From positions 720,895 through 784,894 of the forward strand of contig NZ_FYDE01000005.1 in NCBI RefSeq assembly GCF_900186535.1: a stretch of 64,000 nt of DNA, read 5' to 3'. Under the pieces are notes generated by a model. It saw only the letters and a list, made by a program, of their open reading frames with translations. It was not told where the DNA came from and did not search any database. Shown one piece after another: positions 9,267-17,307 of this stretch (position 1 is the stretch's first letter; every line of letters begins with the position of its first letter). The DNA comes from Marasmitruncus massiliensis. Lineage in GTDB: Bacteria; Bacillota; Clostridia; Oscillospirales; Ruminococcaceae. The position numbers and the translations under genes were made by a program.

Positions 9267-9283
9267 TTCATAAGGAGGACATT

Positions 9284-11197
9284 ATGTCTGTTAAAGTTCT
9301 GCAAACAAAAGAAGGACGCATGAGTTATCATGATTCCGTTGAAGAAATGCTCATACGAATCAGGGATGACGGCCTTTCCAGCGTTTTTTCCAGATGGGGT
9401 GAACAGGAAAAAATCCGCTGCAAGTTCTGCCTGGAGGGGTTAAGCTGCCAGCTGTGCACCCAGGGCCCCTGCCGCATCAGTGAAAAAACCGGAGCGGTCA
9501 AGGGTGTCTGCGGAATCGGCCCGGACGCAATGGCGATGCGGAACCTGCTGATGCGCAATATTATGGGCGCGGCAACCTATGCGCACCATGCCTATGAAAC
9601 ATTCCGGACGCTCAAAGCTACCGGCGAGGGCAAAACGCCGTTTCAGATTACCGATGTAAACAAGCTGAAAACGATGTGCCAGAAAGTCGGGATTGACACC
9701 AATCAAGAAGTCAATCAGCTGGCTGTTCAGCTGGCGGAGCTGTTCGACGCGGAACTAAGCGTCAATCCGGATCAGGACAGTATCATGGTAAAGGCCTTTG
9801 CGCCAAAGAAACGGATCCCGGTCTGGAAGGAACTGCATATCTATCCGTCGGGTGTGCAGCACGAGGTGGAGCTCTGCATCGCAAGCTGCCTGACAAACGT
9901 GGACGGAGACTATGTCTCGCTGGCGAAAAAAGCGTTGCGGCTTGGCCTGTCGACCATTTACACCGCGCAGATCGGGTTGGAAATGACACAGGACATCCTG
10001 TTCGGTACGCCGATGCCGCATGAAGTAACTGTGGACCTTGGCATTATGGACCCCGATTATGTGAATATCGCTTTCAACGGGCACCAGCCGTGGATCGGCG
10101 TAGCAACGCTGCAGAAAGCAAAACAGGCAGACTATCAGGAGATGGCAAAAAAGGCCGGTGCGAAAGGGATTCATATCGTCGGCTCGATTGAAACGGGGCA
10201 GGAGCTGCTTCAGAGATTCAAAGTGGACGACGTGTTTGTGGGTCTGATGGGCAACTGGCTGGCGATTGAACCGTTCCTGGCGACCGGTACCGTGGATGCC
10301 CTCGTCATGGAAGAAAACTGTTCACCGCCCGCCATTGACCAGTATGCGGAGAAATATCAGGTCGCACTTGTAAGCGTGAGCACGATTATCGGCGTGCCGG
10401 GCGCACAGCACGCCATGCCTTATTATCCGGCGAAAGCGGACGAAATGGCAGATCAATGCATTCAGATAGCCATTGAGAACTTCAAAAAACGACATGGATA
10501 CGTTGCCCCGATGGTTCCCAAAAGAACGCAGAAGGCAATTGCGGGATTTTCCACCGAGGCGGTTTTAGGCGCCATTGGCAACGACCTGAACACGCTGGTT
10601 GACGTGATCGCCAAAGGCCAGATAAAAGGCGTTGTAGCTCTGGCAAACTGCTCGACTTTACGGAACGGGCCGCAGGACTGGAACACCGTTAATCTGACCT
10701 ATGAGCTGATTAAAAAGGACATCCTTGTGGTTGCCGGAGGCTGCGGAAATCACGGCCTGGAAGTAGCCGGCCTTTGCAGCCTTGACGCCGTTGAGCTTGC
10801 CGGAGACGGCCTGAAAGGCGTTTGCAGGGCGTTGGGGATTCCCCCGGTGTTAAGCTTCGGCACCTGCACGGATACAGGACGCATCTCCATGCTGGTTACC
10901 GCGCTTGCGGACCATTTGAATGTCGATATTCCCGATCTTCCGATTGCGGTAACCGCGCCTGAGTGGATGGAGCAGAAAGCGACCATTGACGGCATCTTCG
11001 CGGTTGCCTACGGGGCGTACACGCACCTTTCTCCCACACCGTTTATTACAGGCGCGCCCAACCTCGTAAAACTTGTAACGCGGGATGTGGAAGGTCTGAC
11101 CGGCGGAAAGGTTGCCTTGGGGGACGACCCTGTTGAAGTGGCCAAAGGAATCGAAGACCACATTCTAAAAAAACGGAAAAAATTGGGCCTCAGTTAA
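9284..11197 (+). CDS. cooS: Anaerobic CO-dehydrogenase catalytic subunit homologue (CooS) with altered C-cluster
   Basis: A 637-residue protein of the CooS/nickel CO dehydrogenase family, full length for the family. B-cluster cysteines are present at 55, 58, 63 and 76. The D-cluster region reads RCKFC (Cys46-X2-Cys49) rather than the wide CX7C spacing, with Ser54 at the second classical position; CX2C is known from [2Fe-2S] D-clusters. C-cluster ligands present are His267, Cys346, Cys456, Cys487 and Cys528, and the catalytic Lys565. The key exception is VGSIETGQE at 299-307, where canonical enzymes have VGICCTGNE: the cysteine that binds the unique iron is Glu303, and its neighbour is Ile302. 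Activity on CO is therefore uncertain. No cooC, cooF or acsB lies nearby. The ATG has ATAAGGAGG upstream. Confidence 0.88.
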   Translation: MSVKVLQTKEGRMSYHDSVEEMLIRIRDDGLSSVFSRWGEQEKIRCKFCLEGLSCQLCTQGPCRISEKTGAVKGVCGIGPDAMAMRNLLMRNIMGAATYAHHAYETFRTLKATGEGKTPFQITDVNKLKTMCQKVGIDTNQEVNQLAVQLAELFDAELSVNPDQDSIMVKAFAPKKRIPVWKELHIYPSGVQHEVELCIASCLTNVDGDYVSLAKKALRLGLSTIYTAQIGLEMTQDILFGTPMPHEVTVDLGIMDPDYVNIAFNGHQPWIGVATLQKAKQADYQEMAKKAGAKGIHIVGSIETGQELLQRFKVDDVFVGLMGNWLAIEPFLATGTVDALVMEENCSPPAIDQYAEKYQVALVSVSTIIGVPGAQHAMPYYPAKADEMADQCIQIAIENFKKRHGYVAPMVPKRTQKAIAGFSTEAVLGAIGNDLNTLVDVIAKGQIKGVVALANCSTLRNGPQDWNTVNLTYELIKKDILVVAGGCGNHGLEVAGLCSLDAVELAGDGLKGVCRALGIPPVLSFGTCTDTGRISMLVTALADHLNVDIPDLPIAVTAPEWMEQKATIDGIFAVAYGAYTHLSPTPFITGAPNLVKLVTRDVEGLTGGKVALGDDPVEVAKGIEDHILKKRKKLGLS

Positions 11198-11214
11198 AGG
11201 TATGCTTTTCCTGC

Positions 11215-11243
11215 TTGACTTTTTTTCGGCACTGTGCTAGACT
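11215..11243 (+). promoter_or_regulatory. Promoter of the efflux-gene leader
   Basis: TTGACT (11215-11220), 17-base spacer, TAGACT (11238-11243) with an extended TGC just before it. Transcription would begin near 11250, giving a leader of about 410 bases before the efflux gene. Confidence 0.8.
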
Positions 11244-11273
11244 CAAACAATCAAATGAACAAGGAGAGGGATT

Positions 11274-11291
11274 ATGCGTCTGAAGTTCTAA
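11274..11291 (+). CDS. Five-residue leader peptide MRLKF
   Basis: A minimal reading frame, ATG CGT CTG AAG TTC TAA, with a strong AAGGAGAGGG site seven bases upstream and about 24 bases after the predicted transcription start. MRLKF contains Arg-Leu-Lys, the +X+ type motif known to cause macrolide-dependent ribosome stalling in erm-type leader peptides such as those with MRLR. It precedes an intrinsic terminator and a Mef-like efflux gene, so its likely job is to sense ribosome-targeting drug and control read-through. That role is inferred from sequence and context; the peptide itself would have no other function. Confidence 0.7.
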   Translation: MRLKF

Positions 11292-11526
11292 TAATCAGCC
11301 TGCAGCTGCATCGGACACCCGGAAAAAGGGGTTTTTTGTCGTGCAACGAAAGCGGTCGATTATCAGAGCAAAGACCAGCGGCCTTACAGCGCCGTATCTC
11401 TTTCTGCTCACTGTCGCCATGCTTTTGCGCGGGCAAAGACCTAAACCGGTTTTTGTCCGCGTTTTTTGTTTTGTAATCCGCGGCATCTGCGTGATTCCAA
11501 AAGGTTCTGAAAGGAGGATGGGCACG
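11292..11526 (+). promoter_or_regulatory. Structured leader between MRLKF and the second small frame
   Basis: No stable gene is visible here. The RNA has several possible stems. CGGACA at 11312-11317 is complementary to TGTCCG in the 3' arm of the downstream terminator (11454-11459) and could seed an antiterminator. A 79-codon frame starting at GTG 11341 lacks a ribosome site and runs through the terminator, so I do not call it. Confidence 0.45.
11428..11467 (+). terminator. Attenuator terminator in the efflux-gene leader
   Basis: Fourteen-base-pair stem CGCGGGCAAAGACC/GGTTTTTGTCCGCG (two G-U pairs) followed by six T. It lies between the promoter/leader peptide and the efflux gene with no complete gene in between, the arrangement expected of transcription attenuation. 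Confidence 0.85.
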
Positions 11527-11580
11527 ATGCGTTTTTTCCAAAAACCATGGGATAGAAAGCAGCGTAAACAACCAAACTAG
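11527..11580 (+). CDS. Possible 17-residue leader peptide
   Basis: MRFFQKPWDRKQRKQPN with AAGGAGG nine bases upstream, placed after the attenuator and 83 bases before the efflux gene start. It is rich in Lys/Arg/Gln and ends QRKQPN. The near-ideal ribosome site suggests it is translated and may set ribosome loading or structure ahead of the efflux gene. It could equally be an accidental short frame. An in-frame ATG at 11518 touches the Shine-Dalgarno. Confidence 0.45.
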   Translation: MRFFQKPWDRKQRKQPN

Positions 11581-11663
11581 GTACATCCAATGAAAAGGTG
11601 TGCCTTATCTGCCAACAAAACGGCGGCTCTTGCCCGCTGTTTATCACTTAGGAGGAACACCGC

Positions 11664-12893
11664 TTGAATCATTTGAAAAATTGGAAAAAGACATTTGCCA
11701 TTATTTATATCGGCCAGGCATTTTCGCTGATTGGATCGGGTGCGGTCCAGTTTTCGATTATCTGGTGGCTGACCGTGAAAACCGATTCGGCGATTGTGCT
11801 GACGATCGCATCCATTGTCGGGCTGCTGCCGCAGGCGCTGATTGGCCCGTTTGCGGGCGTATGGGTGGACCGGTACGACCGGAAAACAATTATGATAGTC
11901 GCCGACGGGGTGGTTGCGCTGTCCAGCGGCGCGCTTGCCGCCGCGTTTTTGTTCGGTGACCCGCCGCTTTGGTTTTTCTATCTGGTTGCATTTATCCGCG
12001 CGCTGGGCAGTACCTTTCACGCTCCTGCCATGCAGGCAAGCATCCCGCTGCTGGTCCCTCAGGAAAAGCTGACGCAGGCGGGCGGCTGGGGGCAGCTGGT
12101 CAACTCCGTAAGCTTTATGGCAGGGCCTGTCATTGGCGCGGCGCTGATGGGAGTCCTTCCCCTGCACAGCATCATGTTTGTCGATATTCTTGGCGCGGCA
12201 TTCGCCATTTCCGCTTTGCTGCTGGTCAAATTTCCAAAGGCACCGGTCCAGACCGTAAAGCTGCATCTGTTTGAGGACCTGAAACAGGGGCTTCGTGCAA
12301 TGCGCTCCAACAGGCCATTGATGGCGGTAACCATTCCCGTGCTGGTGGCCTGCGTCGTCTACATGCCGCTGGGGTCGCTGCTGCCGCTTTTAATCCGTAC
12401 CCATTACAGTGGGACTGCATGGCACAGCGGCGTAAGCGAATTCCTGTTTGCGGCGGGGATGGCGGCGTCGGCGTCGGCCATTGGCATCTGGGGCGGGATG
12501 AAACGGCAGTTTCTGATGATTTCCATCGGCCTTTCCGCACTGGGCCTGTGCGCCGCGCTTTCGGGAATGCTGCCCGGTTCCTGGTTTACTGTTTTTGCGG
12601 CGATTTCCTTTATCATGGGCGGTACCGGCACCTTCTTCAATGTGCCTTATACCGCTTATATTCAGCGTACGGTGCCGCCGGAATCCATGGGCAAGGTGTT
12701 TTCGTTGGTCGTGAGCGCCATGAGCCTCGCCTCGCCTGCCGGCTTGATGCTGGCGGGTCCTGTATCGGAAGTTGTGGGGATTACCAACTGGTTTACCGTT
12801 TCCGGCATTCTGATGTTTTTGACCGGTATTATCTGCTACTTCGTCACTCGGCGGTATGACCGTCCAGCCGAGACCTCGCAGCCAAATCAATGA
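11664..12893 (+). CDS. MFS drug efflux protein, Mef (DHA3) type
   Basis: A 409-residue inner-membrane proton-driven exporter with about 12 transmembrane helices. It resembles the macrolide efflux protein MefA along its length: the opening NWKKTFAIIYIGQAFSLIGSG, the TM2-3 loop FAGVWVDRYDRKTIMI, then RALGSTFHAPAMQASIPLLVP and, near the end, GKVFSLVVSAMSLASPAGLMLAGP. Start is TTG 11664 with TTAGGAGGA at ideal spacing. Context is telling: a drug-sensing type leader peptide and intrinsic terminator lie upstream and no regulator gene is present. Substrate is inferred to be a macrolide or other ribosome-targeting compound; other hydrophobic drugs are possible. Similarity to MefA is moderate, so it is not a known acquired mef allele. 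Confidence 0.88.
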   Translation: MNHLKNWKKTFAIIYIGQAFSLIGSGAVQFSIIWWLTVKTDSAIVLTIASIVGLLPQALIGPFAGVWVDRYDRKTIMIVADGVVALSSGALAAAFLFGDPPLWFFYLVAFIRALGSTFHAPAMQASIPLLVPQEKLTQAGGWGQLVNSVSFMAGPVIGAALMGVLPLHSIMFVDILGAAFAISALLLVKFPKAPVQTVKLHLFEDLKQGLRAMRSNRPLMAVTIPVLVACVVYMPLGSLLPLLIRTHYSGTAWHSGVSEFLFAAGMAASASAIGIWGGMKRQFLMISIGLSALGLCAALSGMLPGSWFTVFAAISFIMGGTGTFFNVPYTAYIQRTVPPESMGKVFSLVVSAMSLASPAGLMLAGPVSEVVGITNWFTVSGILMFLTGIICYFVTRRYDRPAETSQPNQ

Positions 12894-13045
12894 AATTTTG
12901 CGGCAATTTTTGCGGATTCTCTGTATTTTCTGCATGAAGCCGGGAAAAGCGCGCAAAATAAGAGCAATGCGGCAATCTTTTTACGCAAAGCTGCAGGTGG
13001 GGACAAATCATCCGGAAACACCATCGATAAAATGGTCTGCATGAC

Positions 13046-13074
13046 TTGTCAACCTTTTGGAAATGGAGTATAAT
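13046..13074 (+). promoter_or_regulatory. Promoter of the small acidic membrane protein
   Basis: TTGTCA (13046-13051), 17-base spacer, TATAAT (13069-13074). Confidence 0.8.
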
Positions 13075-13127
13075 AAATCCAATTCTAGTTCTATATAAAA
13101 TTTACCGGATACAGGAGGAAGCAGCAG

Positions 13128-13382
13128 ATGGGAAGAGGCACCTTTATTTCAATCATTGCTTTGTTGGTTGCAATTGCAGGGGCAATTGTAGCTTTTGCGG
13201 CCTATTTTAAATATCGGAACTTTGTGCTTTGTGACGACATGGAGGATGATATGGAGGACGATGATCTGTCGGATATTGACTATTACTCCACTTCGGTTCC
13301 GGACAGTACCGAAGCGGAGGAAACCGAAGAAGAAAGCCAGCCCTCTGAGGACACTCAAACCGATAAAGCCATGGAAGAATAG
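13128..13382 (+). CDS. Small single-span membrane protein with acidic tail
   Basis: 84 residues: one transmembrane helix at about 6-27 (FISIIALLVAIAGAIVAFAAYF), a short basic stop, then a very acidic tail with DDMEDDMEDDD and a Glu/Ser/Thr-rich end. It resembles the small hypothetical membrane proteins common in Clostridia; no function is recognised. It has its own consensus promoter, AGGAGG ribosome site and terminator, so it is likely expressed. Confidence 0.8.
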   Translation: MGRGTFISIIALLVAIAGAIVAFAAYFKYRNFVLCDDMEDDMEDDDLSDIDYYSTSVPDSTEAEETEEESQPSEDTQTDKAMEE

Positions 13383-13401
13383 CACAGGAATTCTAATCAG
13401 A

Positions 13402-13434
13402 AACCCCTCCCGCCACTGGCGGGAGGGTTTTGTT
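13402..13434. terminator. Bidirectional terminator between convergent genes
   Basis: Stem CCCTCCCGCC/GGCGGGAGGG flanked by AAA and TTTTGTT. It serves the small membrane protein (plus) and malic enzyme (minus). Confidence 0.9.
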
Positions 13435-13438
13435 CTGC

Positions 13439-14614
13439 CTATTTGCCGATGCGGGCATTCCCGGGTTCAATGGCTTCATCGGCAACCGCTTTTGCCACTG
13501 TATCCGCGACGCTCTTGTCCAAAGCGGACGGCAGGATATAATCGGCGGAAAGCTGTTCCGATGTTACAAGCGCGGCCAGCGCATAAGCGGCGCGCCGTTT
13601 CATGCCTTCTGTAATCTCCCGGGCGCGTACGGAAAGCGCCCCCTTGAAAATCCCGGGGAAGACCAGCACATTGTTGATCTGGTTGGGATAGTCTGAACGG
13701 CCTGTGCCCACGACCGCCGCGCCGCCGGCTTTCGCCTGCTCCGGCATGATTTCGGGTACGGGATTCGCCATGGCAAACACAATACCCTTGTTCATCGTGG
13801 AAACCATCTCCGGCGTTACCAGATTCGGGCGGGAAACGCCCACGAAAGCGTCGGCGCCTTTCATGGCGTCCGCCAGGGTTCCATGCTCATGATTCAGGTT
13901 GCTGATATGGGAAATCTGCTCCTGTCCTGCGTTCAGGTCGCTGTCACCCTCGCAGATGATGCCGCCGATGTCGCACATGACCACATTGCCAAATCCCATC
14001 GAGATCAGCAGGTTGCCGATGGCGATGCCCGCGGCACCCGCGCCGTTGATGACGATTTTCATGGTTCCCATCGTTTTCCCGGTTACTTTTGCCGCGTTGA
14101 GCAGTGCGGCCGCCACCACAATGGCGGTGCCGTGCTGGTCGTCATGGAAAACCGGGATATCACAGAGCTCCTTGAGCCGCCGTTCGACCTCGAAGCAGCG
14201 CGGGGCGGCAATGTCCTCCAGATTGATGCCGCCAAAGCTTTTGGAAATCAGCGCAATGGTTTCCACCAGCTTGTCCACGTCCTTGGTGTCTACGCAGATA
14301 GGAAACGCGTCGACGCCCGCAAACTCTTTAAACAGCACGCATTTGCCCTCCATCACCGGCATGCCGGCGGCAGGGCCGATATCGCCAAGCCCCAGCACGG
14401 CGGAGCCGTCGGTAATGACAGCCACCAGATTGCTGCGGCGGGTCAGTTCAAATGATTTTTCATAATCTTTTGCAATTTCGCGGCACGGTTCGGCCACGCC
14501 CGGAGTGTACGCGAGCGATAAGTCCTCCCGCGTTTTAATCGGGATGCGGGAGACCACTTCGAGCTTTCCGCGCAGCTGATAATGAAGTTTCAAAGATTCC
14601 TGATTAATATCCAC
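13439..14614 (-). CDS. Malic enzyme (malate to pyruvate, decarboxylating)
   Basis: A 391-residue bacterial short-form malic enzyme that converts malate to pyruvate and CO2 with NAD(P)+. The N-terminal malic domain has LSLAYTPGVAEPC and VITDGSAVLGLGDIGPAAGMPVMEGK; the metal/substrate segment is FHDDQHGTAIV; the Rossmann domain has VINGAGAAGIAIGNLL, and AMANPVPEI is the conserved late motif. The start is GTG 14614 with GGAAGGACC upstream; longer in-frame extensions run back into fumC and are not family-like. It sits 25 bases after fumC, so the pair forms a fumarate-malate-pyruvate operon. Cofactor preference cannot be read safely. Confidence 0.93.
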   Translation of the reverse strand: MDINQESLKLHYQLRGKLEVVSRIPIKTREDLSLAYTPGVAEPCREIAKDYEKSFELTRRSNLVAVITDGSAVLGLGDIGPAAGMPVMEGKCVLFKEFAGVDAFPICVDTKDVDKLVETIALISKSFGGINLEDIAAPRCFEVERRLKELCDIPVFHDDQHGTAIVVAAALLNAAKVTGKTMGTMKIVINGAGAAGIAIGNLLISMGFGNVVMCDIGGIICEGDSDLNAGQEQISHISNLNHEHGTLADAMKGADAFVGVSRPNLVTPEMVSTMNKGIVFAMANPVPEIMPEQAKAGGAAVVGTGRSDYPNQINNVLVFPGIFKGALSVRAREITEGMKRRAAYALAALVTSEQLSADYILPSALDKSVADTVAKAVADEAIEPGNARIGK

Positions 14615-14639
14615 AATGGTCCTTCCTTTCAAGCAGTCC

Positions 14640-16004
14640 CTATACCATCTGTTCCGGATGGAACACCTCGTCAAACCGTTCGGCGGTGAGAAAGCCGAGC
14701 TGCACGCAGGCTTCCTTGAGCGAGATGTTTTCGGCATAGGCTTTTTTTGCGGTTTTGGCAGCGTTGTCATAGCCGATATAGGGGTTCAGCGCTGTCACCA
14801 GCATGAGCGAATGGTGCAGGTTCGACCGCATTTTTTCGCGGTTGGCGGTAATGCCGGCGGCGCAGTGGCTGTTGAACGAAACCATGGCGTCCGCAAGCAG
14901 CCGTACCGACTGGAGAAAATTATAAATGCAGACCGGCATAAACACATTCAGCTCGAAGTTGCCCTGTGAAGCGGCCATGCCGACAGCAACGTCGTTCGCC
15001 ATCACCTGTACGGCAACCATCGTCATGGCCTCACACTGGGTGGGATTTACCTTGCCGGGCATAATCGAGCTGCCCGGTTCGTTTTCCGGGATTTGGATTT
15101 CCCCAAGCCCGCAGCGCGGCCCGCTGGCCAGCCAGCGGACATCGTTGGCGATTTTCATCAGGTTTGCCGCAAGCGCCTTGAGTGCACCATGGGCAAAAAC
15201 CAGATCGTCTTTGCTGGTGAGGGCGTGGAATTTATTCTCCGCCGTTACAAACGGCTTCCCGGTCAGTTCCGAAGCGGCCTTTGCCACCTCGGCGCCGAAT
15301 TCCTTCGGCGCGTTCAGCCCTGTCCCAACTGCCGTCCCGCCGAGCGCCAGCTCGGACAGCCCGGGGATCGCCGTCTCCAGCATGAGGCGGGTCTTTTCCA
15401 GCATATTGCGCCAGCCGCTGATTTCCTGCGCGAAGGTGACGGGCGTTGCGTCCTGCAGGTGTGTGCGCCCTGTTTTGATTGCGTCCGCGTTTTCCGATTC
15501 CAGCCGCCGGAAGGTACCGGTCAGCAGGTCCATCGCGGGGAACAGCCTGTCCTCCAGTTCTATCACCGCGGCAATATGCATTGCGGTGGGGAAGGTATCA
15601 TTGGAGCTCTGCGACATATTTACATGGTCGTTGGGGTGGAGCAGTTTTTCCCCATGGAGCTCGTTGCCCCGGTTGGCAACCACCTCGTTGACGTTCATGT
15701 TCGACTGGGTGCCGCTGCCCGTCTGCCAGACGGCAAGCGGGAAATGCGCGTCAAGCCTGCCTGCGATGATTTCCTCGCAGACTTGGACGATCAGCCCGCA
15801 GCGCTCCGCATCCAGCTTTCCCAGCCGGTTATTGGCGATTGCTGCCGCTTTTTTGAGATAACCGAAGGCGCGGATGATTTCCGGCGGCATCTTCTCCACG
15901 CCGATTTCAAAATTTTCAAGGCTGCGCTGGGTCTGTGCCGCCCAGTACCGGTCGGCCGGTACCTGAATTTCCCCCATCGAGTCCTTTTCGATACGATATT
16001 CCAT
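14640..16004 (-). CDS. fumC: Class II fumarate hydratase
   Basis: A 454-residue iron-independent fumarase interconverting fumarate and malate in the cytosol. The superfamily signature [13 protein letters not shown] is present, along with [30 protein letters not shown] and [10 protein letters not shown], all at usual positions and at typical length. The ATG has GGAAAGGAGG upstream. It leads a two-gene unit with malic enzyme. A class II enzyme in an anaerobe with no other TCA genes here suggests use in C4-acid fermentation or amino acid breakdown. Confidence 0.96.
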   Translation of the reverse strand: MEYRIEKDSMGEIQVPADRYWAAQTQRSLENFEIGVEKMPPEIIRAFGYLKKAAAIANNRLGKLDAERCGLIVQVCEEIIAGRLDAHFPLAVWQTGSGTQSNMNVNEVVANRGNELHGEKLLHPNDHVNMSQSSNDTFPTAMHIAAVIELEDRLFPAMDLLTGTFRRLESENADAIKTGRTHLQDATPVTFAQEISGWRNMLEKTRLMLETAIPGLSELALGGTAVGTGLNAPKEFGAEVAKAASELTGKPFVTAENKFHALTSKDDLVFAHGALKALAANLMKIANDVRWLASGPRCGLGEIQIPENEPGSSIMPGKVNPTQCEAMTMVAVQVMANDVAVGMAASQGNFELNVFMPVCIYNFLQSVRLLADAMVSFNSHCAAGITANREKMRSNLHHSLMLVTALNPYIGYDNAAKTAKKAYAENISLKEACVQLGFLTAERFDEVFHPEQMV

Positions 16005-16122
16005 TTTTTATGGAGCCTCCTTTCCGACATTGCGCGCCGCATGCGCAATTACATCCCGAAAAATGCTACGGGATATCAGTTAATAAGCATACCATAACGC
16101 TCGCGGAAAGAAAATAGCATTT

Positions 16123-17307
16123 TTAAGTTATAGACGGATTTTCCACTGATTTTTGGAGCCTGCCCAGCGCTTCCTTGAGCGTCGCCCTCGGGCATGCGAT
16201 ATTCACGCGCTCAAAGCCTTCTCCGCCCGCACCAAACATTGTCCCTGTATCCAGCCAAAGTCCGGCTTTTTCCACCAGCAGCCGTTCGCGCTGCTGATCG
16301 TCCAGCCCCAGTCCGCGGCAGTCCAGCCAGACCAGATAGGTGCCTTCCGGTTCCACCAGCCGGATCTGCGGGATCTGAGCTTGCAGAAACTGCCGGACAC
16401 AGTCCAGATTTCCGGCGAGATAGGCGCGGAGCTGGTCAAGCCACTCCTGCCCCTGTGTGTAAGCCGCGCGGCAGGCAACCAGCCCCATAACGTTCGGCTG
16501 GCTGTAACCGGCCCTTCCGATTTCATGGCGGAACCGCGTGCGGAGTGCGCTGTTTGCGATCAGGATATTGGAAATTTGCAGTCCCGCGAGATTAAAGGTT
16601 TTAGTAGGAGCGGTGCAGGTGACAGTTATTTCAGAAAACGCGGGGTTCAGCCCCGCGAATACCAGATGGCGATGGCCCGGATAAACGAAGTCGGCGTGGA
16701 TTTCGTCCGAAACCACGATAACGCCATGTTTGACACAGATATCCCCCATGGCGGTTAGTTCTTCTTCGGTCCAGACGCGCCCGACCGGATTGTGCGGGCT
16801 GCACAGGATAAACAGTTTGACCTGATTCTGTACGATTTTTTCCTCAAAATCGCGCAGATCAATGGTATACTTCCCGTCCGCGTAGATCAGCTGGTTCACC
16901 ACCAGTTTGCGGTTGTTGGAAACAATGGACTCCGTGAACGGGTAATAAACGGGCTGCTGGATCAGGACGGCGTCCTGATCCTTTGTAAACGCGCGGATCG
17001 CTGCACAGATTGCGAACACCACGCTGGGGGTTTTGACAAGCCATTCCGGGCGGATCTCCCAGTCGAAGTTTTTACAATACCAGCCGCTAAGCGCGGCAAA
17101 ATAGTCCTCGCGCCCCTCGCTGTACCCGAAAATTCCGTGGCGGCTCTTTTCAGTCAGCGCCTCGATCACGGCGGGCGGGGCGGGGAAATCCATATCAGCC
17201 ACCCAAAGCGGCAGAATGTCACGCGGTTTGCCGCGTTTTTCCGCAAAGTCGTATTTCAGGGAATCGGTATTCCTGCGGTCTGTCAGCCGGTCGAATGGAT
17301 ACTGCAT
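16123..17307 (-). CDS. MalY/PatB-type PLP aminotransferase or C-S lyase
   Basis: A 394-residue fold-type I PLP enzyme of the MalY/PatB branch, whose members cleave cystathionine or cysteine (beta C-S lyase). Recognisable segments are YPFDRLTDRRNTDSLKYD at the start, LPLWVADMDFPAPPAV, the CSPHNPVGRVW and VVSDEIHADFVYPG motifs, and APTKTFNLAGLQISN with the PLP lysine. The ATG overlaps the stop of the upstream cystathionine-lyase-like gene by one base (TAATG), implying translational coupling. With that gene and the Rrf2 regulator it forms a sulfur amino acid operon. A regulatory role like MalY cannot be excluded. Confidence 0.9.
   Translation of the reverse strand: MQYPFDRLTDRRNTDSLKYDFAEKRGKPRDILPLWVADMDFPAPPAVIEALTEKSRHGIFGYSEGREDYFAALSGWYCKNFDWEIRPEWLVKTPSVVFAICAAIRAFTKDQDAVLIQQPVYYPFTESIVSNNRKLVVNQLIYADGKYTIDLRDFEEKIVQNQVKLFILCSPHNPVGRVWTEEELTAMGDICVKHGVIVVSDEIHADFVYPGHRHLVFAGLNPAFSEITVTCTAPTKTFNLAGLQISNILIANSALRTRFRHEIGRAGYSQPNVMGLVACRAAYTQGQEWLDQLRAYLAGNLDCVRQFLQAQIPQIRLVEPEGTYLVWLDCRGLGLDDQQRERLLVEKAGLWLDTGTMFGAGGEGFERVNIACPRATLKEALGRLQKSVENPSIT

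Noticed and set aside
11341-11580. A 79-codon frame from GTG 11341 through the efflux leader
   Set aside because: No ribosome site at its start and it runs through an intrinsic terminator; only its last 17 codons have a good ribosome site.
14926-16097. Long reading frames (311 and 334 codons) on the plus strand opposite fumC
   Set aside because: They are antisense shadows of a complete fumC with all motifs; no ribosome sites or family features.
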